A DNA stretch of 64,000 nt from Rhizophagus clarus. Its lineage: Eukaryota; Glomeromycota; Glomeromycetes; Glomerales; Glomeraceae. Where the stretch lies: assembly GCA_015698045.1 (NCBI GenBank), contig BLAL01000158.1:372001-436000 (forward strand), given 5' to 3'. A model generated the notes under the pieces. The model worked only from the letters and a program-made list of their open reading frames with translations. It did not search any database and was not told the origin of the DNA. The position numbers and the translations under genes were made by a program. Positions 34,837 through 47,993 of the stretch are shown here, piece by piece (position 1 is the first letter of the stretch; each line of letters opens with the position of its first letter).

Positions 34837-37800
34837 ACTAAATCGATGGTAGAAATAGTAGGGGGAAAAACACATAACGATCGTATAAATGATCGTGAGA
34901 ATCAGAAAGAGTAGTGTTGGCTTTGATGTCCAAATACCACTTGTGAGGAAGAGAACGACCACATTTATCAGCTAATTGAGCAATATAGGCAGACTGATAG
35001 GTGGTCCAAGAGATAAGATGCGAGCCAGAAGGCGTAATTAATTGTGATAGATAATAAAGATAGCGTTTTCGCAAGACCTTAAGGCAAGCCTTAAAAACTT
35101 TAGGGCTCATATACAAATACAAAGGAGTATGGCCAGGCAAAGTAAGGTCTGAAACAATCGAAGTAGAGTTAGCATGTTGCATATGAAAGGGGTAGGAATC
35201 ATAGAAGCGATAGTGCATGCGATATAATCACATTTAAATATATTTATATTGGACCATAAAGACCAATCGTTCACCATCAAAGGAGAAAGAGGAATTAAAA
35301 ACCTATATTGAATCAACCTTAATCTATAAGTAAATAAACGTTGAATAAGAAGAATAGAAAAATTAGCCATCAAAAATAAATTATTGACATGGCATTGAAT
35401 CATATGAGAAAACAAATTAATCAATCCCAGAGCTTGAGAAAGATATAAAATGGAATTAGGAAGGGAACAAGAAAAATTAGCCTTTTGCTTCACAAGCGAA
35501 CGTATCAATCTCGTAGCAGTGTAATAATCTTTGTCAGAGAGATGAGTAACTTGCATCCGATATTCAAGCTTAGGGATGAGCACGGTGTTGTATAGGTAAA
35601 CCACTTGTTTGGCAGACAGCCTAGCTGGACGGAGAGTAGCGGCGAAAGAGTTATATTCGCTGGCGATTTGTTTCTTAACAAAATCGCGTGAACCTTTAAG
35701 GTTAAACCATACCCCTAAAAAGTGAAATGAAGAAGTAATAGAGATAGGAGTGACGGAGATAGAGGAAAGATGATTCAAAATAGATAATTGCAAATCAAAG
35801 TCCATGGGGAAAATCGTGGATGTAGTGGTAAGGGGTAACGAGTTAGAAATCAAGATATATTTCTGGTGATTAGCAGAAGTATTATTTAACGCGTAGAATT
35901 CTTCTGTAATTGTGAGCATGTGTTCCAACCCGGCCTTTGATGAAGAAATAAGAGTGGAATCATCCATAAAGACCAGATTATTGATAGCAATATTTGAGGT
36001 GTCATCTGTCGTAGTCAGAAGTAGTGTTAGAGATCGCAAAATATAAGGATCTATTATCTCTTTTTTCAACACGGTTAAAAGAGGATCGATATAAATAACC
36101 CAGAAGAGTGGAGAAATTACCTCACCTTGGTCTATACCAATGCGAACCCAATAGGAAGAAGTATCACCATGAGCAGTAAAGACCCAGTTGCAGCAGTTCA
36201 TAAAAAGTGATAAGATGAGCATGATGGCAGATGCAGGTAAACGTATGCGTTCCAAAGCAAATTTCAACATGGAAAGATTAACAGAATCAAACACTTTGGA
36301 GATATCTTGGGAGAGAATCCAAAGAGGAGAATTGTTGTGGTTGGCATCATAGATGATAGATTCAAGCGTAATAATAGGATCACGACAGGTCCTTCCTGGT
36401 AGTCCAGCAAAATTACCACCAGTGAGAACATTATGAGTAGCGAGAATGGAATATAATTAGTTGTAGAAAAGCTTGATGAACGATTTTCGAATAATTTCCA
36501 AAAGCGTGATGGGATGGGTATTCTTTAATTGACAACGCCATTCATGCGGTTTGGGGATAGGAAAGACCATAGCCTGACGCCAAAGATTTGGGATGTCAGC
36601 AGAAGTAAAATATTTACGGATCAAAATTAGAAGTAAAGAGTTGGTGGCAGGTCCTAAATGCTTTAGCATTTCATAAGTAATCATGGAGTGGCCAGGGGCT
36701 TTGCCATTAGGCATAGAAGAAACTGTAGAAAGCCATTCCTCTAAAGAAGAAGGAGACAAAAGAGAACTATAGATATCAGGAGAAATGGTATCCATGGGTG
36801 AGTACTCAGAGTGCCATCTATTGGGTAACTCAGATATGTGCGAAGGTGAGGTAGACTTGATGGGAACCGCAGTTTGAAAGTGGTCAACCACAGCATCAGA
36901 GATGTCTTTAGAATCTGTTAACAAATGAGAAGCAGTAGGATGATCGATATAAATGCGATCCAACACAATTCTACGACAGGAACGAGAAAGCGCTGAATTA
37001 ATAAAAGAAGAAATATCAGTGTCAAAATTGAGGTCACGAGTCTCTACATAAGTTTTAATAGAAGAATCCTGAAATTCTTTCTCTTTTAAAAGGTGTAAGC
37101 CTCTTAAGGATTTGGAAGCTTGCAACAAGGTGCAAAAAAGTTTGTTAAAGTTATCTATCCAGCAAGAAGATAAAGTTAAAGGTAAAACTGGGATAACAGG
37201 AAAGGTAGATCTATACAGACTAAAAATATTATTTAATCTGATCAAATAAAGGGACTATTTATAGTCGTGCGATAAAGAGAAAGTGTGTGGGTATTTGCGT
37301 AAAAGTCTAATGGAATGAAGAACGCAATTAAGGAAACAATAGTATTGTAATAAAGTTTCCAAGTCTTTAGGGAGTTTAGGGGTATGATCGTTACTAACAG
37401 TACGTGCAGGTAGGGTAGCGTTAACTCTAGCAATAATGTTAGTGCGTAAATATTCGCACATTCGATTAACATGCCAAGAGGCATAAGTAGGGGGAGGTAT
37501 GTTACAAAGTTGATCAATGTGGGTAGAAAAATCATCCCATTGTGAAGAAGTAACAGAATCGAATAAAAAGATACGCCGAGAATGCTGTTTAAGCTGATGA
37601 GCACGGGCTAGCTTGATGGAAGAATATAAAAGGGAGCGATCATAATAAGTGACAATAGAATTATGATCAGAAAAAAAAGTATCACGAATATCATGAATGA
37701 CGGCAGTGAATAAAAAGGATTTGAGAAGAGAACATGACCAAACATAGTCAATGCAAGAAGTAATGTCAGTACAGTAATAGGTGCCCAAAGAAGCAGAGAA

Positions 37801-38504
37801 ATTAACTGGGGTAAAATCAACGTATCCATTTGATAAAGAAAATTAAAAAGGCGGTGGACACGTTTGGAGGCAATTTGAGGTTGATTAAAAAATATAGGAT
37901 AAAACTGGTCGAGGTGCATATTAAAATCACCACAAATAGTGTGGTGAAAACCAAGACGCTTGGCTTCAGATAAGGCTTGAATTAAAAGGTTTATAGTAAC
38001 ATCGTGCAAGGCTTGATCAGAGATGGGGGGGATATAAATAACGAAAATACGCAGCTTAACATTGCCTTTAAAATACAGGTCAACAGAAAGCAAGCGTGAT
38101 GAATGGGATGTATAAGTATGAACATGAGAGGCCAAAGAACTTTTAATAAAAAGGGAAACACCCCTAGAAGAGCGAACATGTTGGGAGGTATCCAAAGTGG
38201 AAGAAAAAACAGTATAATTAGAAAGACGTTTAGCCAAAAAGTGCATTTGTTTGGGATGTATATGGGTAACACCACTAAAGAAGATTTGTTTAAGAGAAAA
38301 GAAATTACTTAACAATTCAATTTTGTTTTGAGAGTGCATTTTTAAACCATTAATGTTAAAGGAGAAAATATTAAAGGAATTAAAAGGGGGAGGTGTTAAA
38401 GAAGTAGAAGAAAACAAGGAATCATGTAAAGAAAGATTTTCTATATCAACGGGGTTGGGAGGATTGTGAACGAAGGAATCATAATTAAAATTATTGTCTG
38501 GCAT
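34837..38504 (-). pseudogene. LINE copy A ORF2: AP endonuclease and reverse transcriptase, broken
   Basis: ORF2 of a non-LTR retrotransposon; the product would nick target DNA and copy its RNA at the nick. It starts at ATG 38504, 49 nt after ORF1 ends. Endonuclease landmarks: SFNINGL, HPKQMHFLAKRL, RGVSLFI, CGDFNMHLDQF, and IDYVWS with FSDHNS in another frame. Reverse-transcriptase landmarks: GKAPGHSMITYEMLKHLG, PKPHEWRCQLKNT (36457-37245), then IRLPASAIMLILSLF, RIGIDQGEVISPLFWVIYIDPLL, NNLVFMDDSTLISSS and FHFLGVWFNLKGS (35107-36294). The catalytic box is FMDD where most LINEs have YADD. About six stops or frame changes break it (for example at 37608, 37250, 36457 and 35107), and the hAT-like element cuts the 3' part at 34836. 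Confidence 0.9.
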
Positions 38505-38552
38505 TAGAACACTATGATAGATACAGATGGGGAAAGATATAGTGGGAGAGAA

Positions 38553-40667
38553 TTAATTAGAACCAGCCGCACTAGCTGAGTTTGAGGAAGAAGAATAAGA
38601 AGTAATTGACTCAATGAAACCGCTGATAAAATTAGAGAGCATGTGCAAATTGTTTTCAATAGCCGAATGCTTCACATTAATGGCTTGGATTTCATCGCGG
38701 GTGTGGGTGGGGGAAGAGACTGTGCTGGGGACAGAAGAGGACGAGGAACAACTTGAGATAGTAACAGTTGAGGATGCAGAGATGGGGGCCTTAGCAGGAC
38801 TTGATGGAGTGAAGCTGGGCGGTAAGATGTTGAGAGGTGTTTGTGAGGACAAATTAATGGATTGAGATGTCAAATTGGTCTCAACAGAATTAGGAATAAC
38901 TGGCGGGTCTATGAGTATATCTGAATTCTGAATGTTGGATGATATGTCAGGCAGGGGTAGCAGACTGAGATGTTGTTCAATGCGAGTCATACATTTGTCG
39001 TTGAGCTCTAGGGCAGTGATACGATCATGGACATCTGCCATGTCTTGTTGCAGAGCTTTCAGTAAGAATAGAATATTAGTAGCCTCTTGAGAAGACATAG
39101 TAAAAGGTTGATTACGCACTGTGAAAAGGGGAGAAGTACATAAAGCCGTTGAAAAGGAAACTGAACAGTCACGTCAATTGCTGGATTTAGAGCGATCACA
39201 GTGGGGAGCATTACCATTGGAAGTGTTGGCCAGGGCTTGATGTGAGCTGGAAGATCGAGAGTTATCAGGGCCTTTTGAACGCGAACAAGAGTGAGAGTTT
39301 GAATAGGAACGCGCTTTAGATCAGACAGGTTGATTGATGTGAAAACGTTCTTTGAGTGCGGCCATCGGGTTTTTGTCTCTAGTACGACCCCTTTGTTGGC
39401 AGCTTGGGCATTGATTGGGAGCACAACCAAGTTTGCCACATCTGTGACAAAGTTTGTTAGTGTCGTTTAGAAAATTCTATTGTAATGTGTGACCATGGAA
39501 GCCAATGATCTGCTCCATGGTGGCGTCCATTATTTCCTGGGAATTGAATGTGACGTAAGCCCATCTCTTGGGCTTGTAAGAATGCAAGGAGAAAGTGACG
39601 TTGACGGCCTTGGCACCAAGGTCTCTAGTGAGGGGGGCTAGGTCAATATCCTTGGTGTTAGGAGGTAATTGTATGAGCGTAATAACGAATTCTCTGCGGG
39701 AGGATTTTTGATCAACTGTATAGTGATACAGAGTTACCCGAAGGCAAGTGAAGAAGCAATATACAGCCCATTGGATATCAAAATGAGCAATAGCTTGGGC
39801 AGAATCGTATACAATTTTGGCTTGTTGAATCTTGGCATTTTTTCTGGAATAGACTTAACAGGAAGCTATATTGCCGAATTTCTTAAAATAAACATGACAT
39901 TGTCCTTGGTTAAAAAGAAGGGAATATTGGTAACTTGAATGGCTCAAAGATCTTCATTACTCTGGAGCTGCTTGGAGTTGTGTGCATGAAACACAAGGTC
40001 TGAAAACTGTTGGTGAGCAGAGCATCACATGCCGCCGCTATTTGAAAATGAATAACAAGGCGTTTGGAGTCACCAGAACCAGTCATCTTAGCTTTACCAG
40101 TGTACGCTTCGTAAGTTTCTAAAAAGGTATTGTTAACAGCATCAATCAATGCTTCATTTGTGAGGAAATTTTTAAAGTTTCAGGAGTCGAATTGGAAGCA
40201 GCCGCAGCTTGATAATCATTTCTCTCAATGGAAAAGGTTGGAGTTAGAACAGGAATACAATCAATAAGGAGATCTTTATCAGTAGCCTTATCAGGCGACG
40301 CGTTAAGAGAAAGTGCAAGAGTCATTGTTTGAGCATGCATGGACGCGTCAAGTCCACCAGACGCGTTACTGTTGGGCATAGATAGTACCGCAGCAATATT
40401 CAGATGAGAGGAAAAAGAAGTTAAAGCAGTATTGTTTTTTTAGAAGAAAAGGAGGGACCATCTATTCCAGTGTCAGCCGCTGTACTAGCGACGATATCTT
40501 CATCCATAGCTTGTTCAGAGATAGTGCGAGAGTGTTTTTGTTAAACGGTGTTCTCACCGTTAGAACTAGAGTTATCAGAGTTATTATTATCTTTTTTCCG
40601 TTCTTGGTGGCTGGCCTTCTTACTATTAGGATTAAAGGAGCCATGGCCTCGTTTAGCAACGTTGTTA
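38553..40667 (-). pseudogene. LINE copy A ORF1: RRM and CCHC nucleic-acid-binding protein, broken
   Basis: ORF1 would coat the element's RNA. It starts at ATG 40667 (MPNNVAKRGHGSFNPNSKK) with a low-complexity N-terminus. Next come VTNIPFFLTKDN (RRM-like, about 39930), KRWAYVTFNSQEIMDATMEQ (second RRM-like part, about 39570-39510), a knuckle CHRCGKLGCAPNQCPSC (about 39450), a Ser/Arg-rich stretch, and at the C-terminus MADVHDRITALELNDKC with Ser/Pro-rich linkers, ending SASAAGSN at 38553. This is the RRM plus zinc-knuckle ORF1 layout known in Tad/I-like LINEs. More than five stops or frame changes interrupt it (for example after GENTV near 40545 and at 40146). Confidence 0.8.
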
Positions 40668-41148
40668 GGCATATTCGAGGACTTTTAAATAGGAAAACTA
40701 TAAGTTTTAAGAAAAAGATGTTAGCTAAAAAAAATGGACAGAGTGATCAGCAGAAAAAGGTGCGCAGATCGTTAGAATTTAAATTCAAGGTAAACGCGAC
40801 ATAGTAGCCTTCATCTTTATTAATTATATTAAATTGATACAATTTTCAAAAATATACAAAAAGAAAACAAGAATAAAATAAAACTAACTAAAAACAAAGT
40901 TATATAGTCTCCTAAGTAAAAATAAAGTAATAAATCTATCCTAAAAAGAACAAATTGCATTACACTAAATTTCCCTAGATCTTCTCCCTTGATATATTCC
41001 AACCAAAGTAGAAGCAACTATGCTAATATAATAATGGATAACACACCTACTATAAAAATCGATATCCCATCCTGCAAAAGCTGTTATTAAGTAGCACCGT
41101 TAGACGACCCATTGAACCCAACAAAATGATTATACCATGGTAATCCTT
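40668..41148 (-). mobile_element. LINE B 3' end meeting LINE A 5' leader
   Basis: Copy B's 3' untranslated region, from the ORF2 end near 41149 to about 40810, abuts copy A's 5' leader (about 40805-40668). The two copies are head-to-tail on the minus strand. No long poly(A) is visible at B's end, which finishes in an A/T-rich stretch with AATTAATAAAGATG. The exact join is uncertain by tens of bases. Confidence 0.6.
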
Positions 41149-43329
41149 AAATCATCGAATTCTTTATCCAATTGGTTCCAGAGTCACGTGAAGTCACGAG
41201 TAGGGTCAGAGGAGGTAACGAAGAGAAGGGCACATACGAAGTGGCAGGCAAATTAAAAGGCCGAGGAGTAGTCTTTAATTTCAAGGTAATGTTCATTGTG
41301 TCTTCCCATTTAGTCTTATCATAAACACGCGAATTCTAAATGCGTTTTCTGAGCTTCTGGAGAAAGTTATTGTGTATTGCAGCGACAACCTTCATGGCTG
41401 ACTGTCTAGGGATGGATAATTCAACAAATAAATTTATAAACATAGAAGGCAAACAACCTCAGATGAGCGCATAAGAGGACCAATTAGCAGAGGAGATAGT
41501 CCAACATGAAAGAGAAGAAAGCCGCCTGAGCATAGGTGTAGAATCTGTGTCAGCCAATTCTCCAGCTTCGCGAAGCTTGAAAAATAAGTGGTTTTGATAG
41601 GTCTGTAAAATCTGATGCATAGCGAGACAACGTTTGAAACAAAGAATGAGATGCATCAAGTCTTCCTTGCGATCACAGCACGAGCGGTACGTTAAAAGAT
41701 CAATATAAAGATCAGGACGGGTAATCTTCAATCTTTCCAGGAGAAACAACTCATCGAGAAAGAGTTTAAATTTAAAAGTAAAATGCCTTGAAGCATGATG
41801 GGCTTGGAAGGAAGCATCATAGACCGGAGAAAAATTAAGAGTAAACCAAGTGAACTCCCAATCAATCACGTAGTCATCCCTATTACATAAGTAGAAGGTA
41901 AACTGAAAACGATTAAGTGACAAGAGGTCCTTCATGAAGGTAGATTGATAGTAAAGCTTAAGAAGCCGCCTAGGATTAGATTCACAAATAACATTATCAT
42001 AAGCTAAGCGGACGTGATACGTGAAAGTGTAGTCAGTCACAGGAAGGAGATAGGCATCATCCGAGTGATGTACAGAAGATGCGAGATAATCAGCAAATTC
42101 ATTCCAATAGTTTCTGTTGTGACCTTTAACTTTAACACCTGCGTATTGGACCATAAGGACCAATCGTCCACCATCAAAGGGAAAACAGGGATTAAAAATC
42201 TAAATTGTATCAACTTTAATCTATAAACAAATAAACGCTGAACAAAAAAAGTAAAAGAATTAGCCATTAAAAATAAATTATTAACATGGCATTGCATCAT
42301 ATGAGAAAACAAATTAATCAAGCCCAAGGCTTGAGAGAGATATAAAATTGAATTGGGAAAAGAACGAGAAAAATTAGCCTTATGTTTCACTAGTGTTTGT
42401 ATGGATCTCGTAGCAGTGTGGCAATCTTTTTCAGAGAGATGAGTAACTTGCATCCGATATTCTAGTTTAGGGATGAGCACGGTATTATAGAGATAGACCA
42501 CTTGTTGGGCAGATAATCTAGCCAGACGAAGAGTAGCAGCGAAGGAGTTACATTCGCTAGCGATCTGTTTCTTAATAAAATCGCAAGAACCAGTGAGATT
42601 GAACCAAACTCCTAAAAATCGAAATAAAAAAGTGATAGAAATAGGAGTAACAGAGATAGAAGAAATGCGATTAAGAGTAGATAATTGCAAATCAAAGTCC
42701 ACGGGGGAAATCGTAGATGTAGTGGTAAGGGGTAACAAATTAGAAATCAAGACATATTTCTGGTGATTAGCAGAAGTATTATTCAACATGTAGAATTCTT
42801 CTGTAATTGAGAGCATGTGCTTCAACCCGACCTTAGATGAAGAAATAAGAGTGGAATCATCCATGAAGACCAGATTGTTGATAGCGATATTAGAGGAGTC
42901 ATCTGTCATATGCGGGAGCAGTGTAGGAGATCGCAAAATATAAGGATCCATCATCTCTTTATTCAACACGGTTAAGAGAGGATTGATATAAATGACCCAG
43001 AGGAGCAGGGAAATCACCTCGCCTTGGTCTATACCAATGCGAACCTGAGTATCACCATGGACAGTAAAGACCCAGTTCGAGCAGTTCGTGAAAAGGGACA
43101 AGATGAGTATGATGGCAGAAGCAGGTAAACGGATGCGTTCCAAAGCAAATTTCAATATGGTAAGATTAATAGAATCAAACGCTTTGGAGATATCCTGGGA
43201 GAGAATCCAAAGGGGAGATTTGTTGTGGTTTGCATCGTAGATGATTGATTCGAGAGTAATAATAGGATCACGACAGGTCCCTCCTGGTAGCCCAGCGAAA
43301 TTACCACCAGTGAGAACATTATGGGTAGC
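41149..43329 (-). pseudogene. LINE copy B ORF2, 3' half: RT palm/thumb and shortened C-terminus
   Basis: Continues copy B after the P-like insertion. The segment 42037-43470 reads GGTCRDPIITLESIIYDA, ILSQDISKAFDSINLTILKFALERIRLPAS, RIGIDQGEVISLLLWVIYINPLL, VFMDDSTLISSS and FLGVWFNLTGS in one open frame of over 400 codons, better kept than in A. Near 42145 the frame jumps from DWSLWSN straight to GVKVKGHNRNYWNEFADYLA. The stretch of about 1.3 kb seen in copy C that holds most of the RNase H domain is therefore deleted, leaving only its last motif. The remaining C-terminus (41459-42163) and a tail to TNWIKNSMI near 41149 follow, with at least two stops. The 8-bp TGGGTAGC at 43322-43329 is the target duplication. 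Confidence 0.85.
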
Positions 43330-46300
43330 AGGACCCCGGAAACTATATATATAGGTTGTTTTAAATTTTAAAAAATTACTATGACCTTTACCCAAGTTAA
43401 GGCAAAAATTTACTAGTAATGTTACCCAGTTTATTAGTAACCTTAAACCGTTCCAATATACGTTACCCAAAATAAAAATAACCCATTATAGTTATTTATA
43501 AACCAATTTTATTATAAATTTAATAATTTTATATTCAAATTAATGAAATATTGTTGCTATAATGCTAATTACTTGTTTCTGTGAAAAAAAGTCAAAAATT
43601 TCCCAAGAATTTCCTTCTAAACATAAACGACCGGGTAAATTTGCAACATTAATTACATCCAAGCAACTATTATCAAAGTGATAAATAACTTGCTTTGAAG
43701 TTATATGTGCAAATATTTTACCACCTGATTTACATATTGGAGAAAATAAATTGCCGTCAGTATTTACAAATGTAGCAACCGAAATGTAAGATAAAGAATC
43801 TATATCTTGAGAAAAAGAAACATAAGCATGCCGCATAGATACTAATCTATATAACGATAATACTTTTCCTAAAAATATACTCTCTTTTGATATATATAAA
43901 ATAAATCCATTTTCTCTTAATGGATTATTATCAGTTACATTGGTACGAGAAATATTTGGCGCTAAATGTAAAATATAATAAATAATAAGAATTAATTATT
44001 TACGATTAAAAACTTATTAGTATATCAGATATACCATTAATATATTGAGGTAATCCAATATTTTCTAAATTTTTTCTTCCTGTCCACCTTTCTTTTCGTG
44101 ATCTAATTGTTGGTTCTAAAGTACCATCTTTTCGGAAAAATTCTGAAATTAACAAATTTGCTGAATTTCTATTGAATTCTTCTTGATTATTAGATAGTTG
44201 AATTGCATTTAATCTACGGTTTTGGCAAGGCCTTTCAGATCGTGAAAATGCATTATGAGATGTACGAGTTTGAATTATCTGTGATATATTCATTGAGCCA
44301 TTTGTATCAAATAATTCATTTTGTTGGAATTCAGTTAATGAAGATAATTTTGTAGTAGTATTAATAATATAATCTAATTCTGTTTTTGATGAATCTGAAA
44401 GCTCAGATACTTCATTCGACTCTGATTCTGTCAAATCTGCTAATCGTGATAATCGTGCTACTTCTGAAGCTGCACTGGTAAAAGAATTTTCATTCAAATC
44501 ATCCAAATTAATTTCTTCACTATTAAAATCAAATCCACTAACATTATCTACATCAAAATCATCATTATTATTTAAAAGATTGGGAATTACCATTGAGTGG
44601 TGTGATGTTGAAATATAAAAATGTGGAATTGTTTTATCATTTAATAGTTTAATTCCTAACGCTTTAATAAATCCAGCCGCATCATTATATGCCATTTTGA
44701 TTGCATCATAAATAGCATTATCATCAGGCCATATTCGCAAAATATCAATATTTTCATTTGATATAGAATTTGGATTAAAATCAAATACGTAACCTAATAA
44801 ATAATGATTAATTATATATATTCACATAAAAACAAGTAAATATATTAGTTTATTACAATACCTGATGCTGATGTCTTTTCCTTTTGAATTTGTATACCTT
44901 GTCTAATAATTTTATCTTGATAAGCAACACGTTGCTGAATTTTAAAAAATTCATAAAAGGAAAAATCATTTGTTATTTGGCGTGATATACCAAATAGATG
45001 TTCTACAGCTTCAGTACTGTGTTCCCAGGGATATAAAGGATATAATGGATAAAATTCGCGATGAGATATAATTAAAAGTATTAAAGATTCTGCTAAACTA
45101 GTAAAAATTTTGAAACTTTGTGAAGAAATAAAGTTTTTGGAAATAGAAAATTTTGAATCATATAATTGACCAGCATTTTCTATATATTCAGCCCACATTT
45201 TTAAAAAAAAATATCTGCGCATAGCCATAATAATTCGTTCTTTATGAAAAATGTTACGATTCAAGTACGAATCAAACAGATCTCCTATTTAAATTAAAAT
45301 AGTTTTATTAACCATAAAATTATTGCAATGATGTAACGAATATTTATTGTTTTACACACCTAATACAAATAAATAAACAAATAAAGATCGCATTTCATTG
45401 TTTTCCATTTCATTCTGATATATTTGTTCTAGTATATCTGAATGAAATAATCTATACGCGGCTCCATCATCTTGTTTATCAACATTTACAACATCACGAA
45501 TATAAATTGCATGATCTTTAGCTTGAGCAAGAGTTAAAAGATGCCGATAAAGTATTACATTATTTCCAAGAACTAATAATCTTGCACCTGAATGAAGTTG
45601 ATTACGAGCTGTTTTTCTAGCATGTTTAGGATCCTGCACAGTTATAATGGGCAAATTTTGATACATTGGCATCTATATATATACATTAATTTAATTAATT
45701 TTAAAAGTTTTTTAAACTTTATATAAATCTATTATATTTTATTAGCTACCTGAAAATGTACATTATAATAATTATCCTGAAATTCAAAAAAACTCTCGGC
45801 CTTTTCACCATTCATTATTAATCATTGCGCATTAAATTCAACAGGAGCACCATCTGATCCTAAACTAATTAAATTAATACCCGCATCTCGTGACATAATT
45901 AATACGTTCATTAAAAGATCATATATTGCCGTAGCATTAGATTCTCCATTTGTTGGCAATATAGCAATTACAATAGGTGGAATTTTTTTAATTGGAATCT
46001 AATAAAATACAAATAAATAATTGTTAATTATAAGTAAATATAGTAAATATTCAAATTATAAAATTATGTACCTTTAATACCACTACTCTAACTTGAGTTG
46101 CAATAGCTTTTTTTTGTTTTATATTATTTATAATTTTATGAATATCATCATACGTTTGAACTGAGGTTTCTGATAATTTTAAAGTTGACCCTACAATGCA
46201 ACCTAATTCATCTGAATATGTAAGTTTAGGCCGAACTTTTGTACAATCTGTCATCCCAACAATAGGTCCATTCCAATTAAGTGCTTTGGTTAACCAAACA

Positions 46301-47993
46301 ACTTTAAGTATATTTTCATATACTAACTCTGGATTAGATATAATATCACTTTCATTTGCTCGCATATATCTTATAGATCTAATACTCATTCCTGCAAACA
46401 TTTGCCTAAAGATTTCATATTCACGGCTACTATCTGATAATAAACAAAAAAATTGTTTTAAATATTCAGAATAACGGAGGCCTGTCATTTTTTTATCTTG
46501 TAATTTTTTTTCCTGTATTTGTATCATCAATGATGCTAATTCTTGAAATGTCCTTTCTCCTTTAAATAATCCGTCTTTTTCAAATTGAGCTAACTTAAAC
46601 CAAAGTTCCGCATCATTATCATTGTTATTAGCTGATACCCATAATGATTTAAGATTTGTATTAAGTAACAGTTTACTTAAAGGATGTTCGAGATACCATT
46701 TTGGAATAAAGCGAATATTTTTTCCAGTTGCTCGTTGCTAAAAATAAAACATAAAATTAGATAAAATTAATTTATATATAATACACTTATTTAAACATAC
46801 TTTTTTAGTTGCTTGGTTTAAGCGACTATTTTTTCTTAACTTGTCACATTTATCACAAATACCCGATTCTCTAGTTGTAAAATTTTCACACATTTTACTT
46901 CTAACGGAAAGAGTAGTTTTATCTAAAATCCATATAGCATGTGCACGTAAATAATTCTTAAGATCAGCACATCGCATTTTACCAAGACTTTTTAGTTTAA
47001 GACTTGCTTTAATAACTTCTGGAAATAATTTTTTTGCGGCAATATCAGGTCTGATTGACCCTCCAAATTCTGCTGGACTATTAAGCACATATTCTTGATA
47101 TTTTTCTTCATATAATCCCTTGCACGCAACTCTTTTGACAATTATATTTTCCTCTTCAACTCTAATTTTTTTAGGTTTAAAAAAAGCTTTAATACTTGGC
47201 TGTCTTTCGTTACTATACTTACAACTACTCAGTTCACCGTGTGTTGTAAGATTTTTATCTCTAAATTTTCGATCTAAACGAATTTCTTTACCACATTTAC
47301 AACGAACCAATTCTGGTGTTATTTCTTCCATAAAATATTTATTAGCATGTAATTTACTTCGTAATTTATCTATATCTGCTTGCAATAAGATTTTTTTACT
47401 ACGTTTTCTCTTTCTTTTCTGTAAATTATTATTCATTTCATTTATTTCATCTTCAATTATAATATCATCTTCCTTTTCAATTATAATATTGTCTTCTTTA
47501 TCATCAACCGTAGTATCTTCATCTTTTTCCATTTCTTCTATTATTCCTTCACTTTGTTCCGTATTTATTTCATCTAACTTTTCAACTAAGTCATATTCAA
47601 GAAAATCAAAATCATCAGAATCATAATCATTATCAGGTAAAAAATATTTTACATTAGGAAAAATAGGATTTTTTTGAAAACTTTCAGTCTGCATTTTTTT
47701 TTCAAAGTAAAAATTATTTTTTTTTATCGTTTTTATTGATTATCGAGTATATATATATAATACCCCTTAAAAATATATATATGATCGTTACCCACTATAG
47801 CAATAACCTGAAAAATAATTATAAGATCATTACCCATTTTATATAATAACGATCTGTCCCTTACCCAATTTAATAAAAAACCTTAATTGCATTTATAACA
47901 ACATTATACGACTTAACTGATAACAATTTTTGATTTTTTATAATAGCTTTACCCACTTTACCGGTAACCTTTATATGAAGTTTCTGAGGTCCT
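43330..47993. mobile_element. P-like DNA transposon inserted in LINE copy B
   Basis: Inverted ends of about 28 bp (AGGACCCCGGAAACTATAT at the left; AGGACCTCAGAAACTTCAT read in from the right; both run into ATA-AGGTT) and an exact 8-bp target duplication, TGGGTAGC (43322-43329, 47994-48001), define it. LINE B sequence resumes precisely, in RT coding DNA. The words TTACCCA and TACCC recur near both ends. The one gene, on the minus strand, has seven exons. The 8-bp duplication and transposase motifs suit the P superfamily. The ends resemble those of the non-autonomous element at 19382-21841. Confidence 0.9.
43540..47694 (-). CDS. P-like transposase, seven exons, one internal stop
   Basis: RNase H-fold transposase that would cut out and reinsert the element. 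Exons by GT-AG: 47694-46801, 46737-46072, 45998-45750, 45672-45360, 45284-44862, 44793 to about 44015, and 43961-43540. The N-terminus has an acidic tract and KRKRKRSKK basic run, a zinc-binding-like CKCGKE...H...C, then the catalytic-type region: VGMTDCTKVRPKLTYSDELG (exon 2), LISLGSDGAPVEFNAQ (exon 3) and VQDPKHARKTARNQL (exon 4). The last two resemble SDMG and SDTPHLIKLVRN of Drosophila P transposase as I remember it. SDxxP and PKHxxK are the residues to test. EHSTEAVEHLFG in exon 5 may supply the last acid. A TGA follows FNAQ near 45827; otherwise the frame and all splice sites look good, so the copy is young and nearly intact. The superfamily call is an inference. Confidence 0.7.

Noticed and set aside
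38103-38865. Plus-strand openings across the LINE ORF1/ORF2 region
   Set aside because: Shadows of the minus-strand LINE reading frames, which carry the endonuclease and ORF1 motifs.
46196-47626. Plus-strand openings across the P-like transposase
   Set aside because: Opposite-strand shadows of spliced exons with recognisable transposase motifs.
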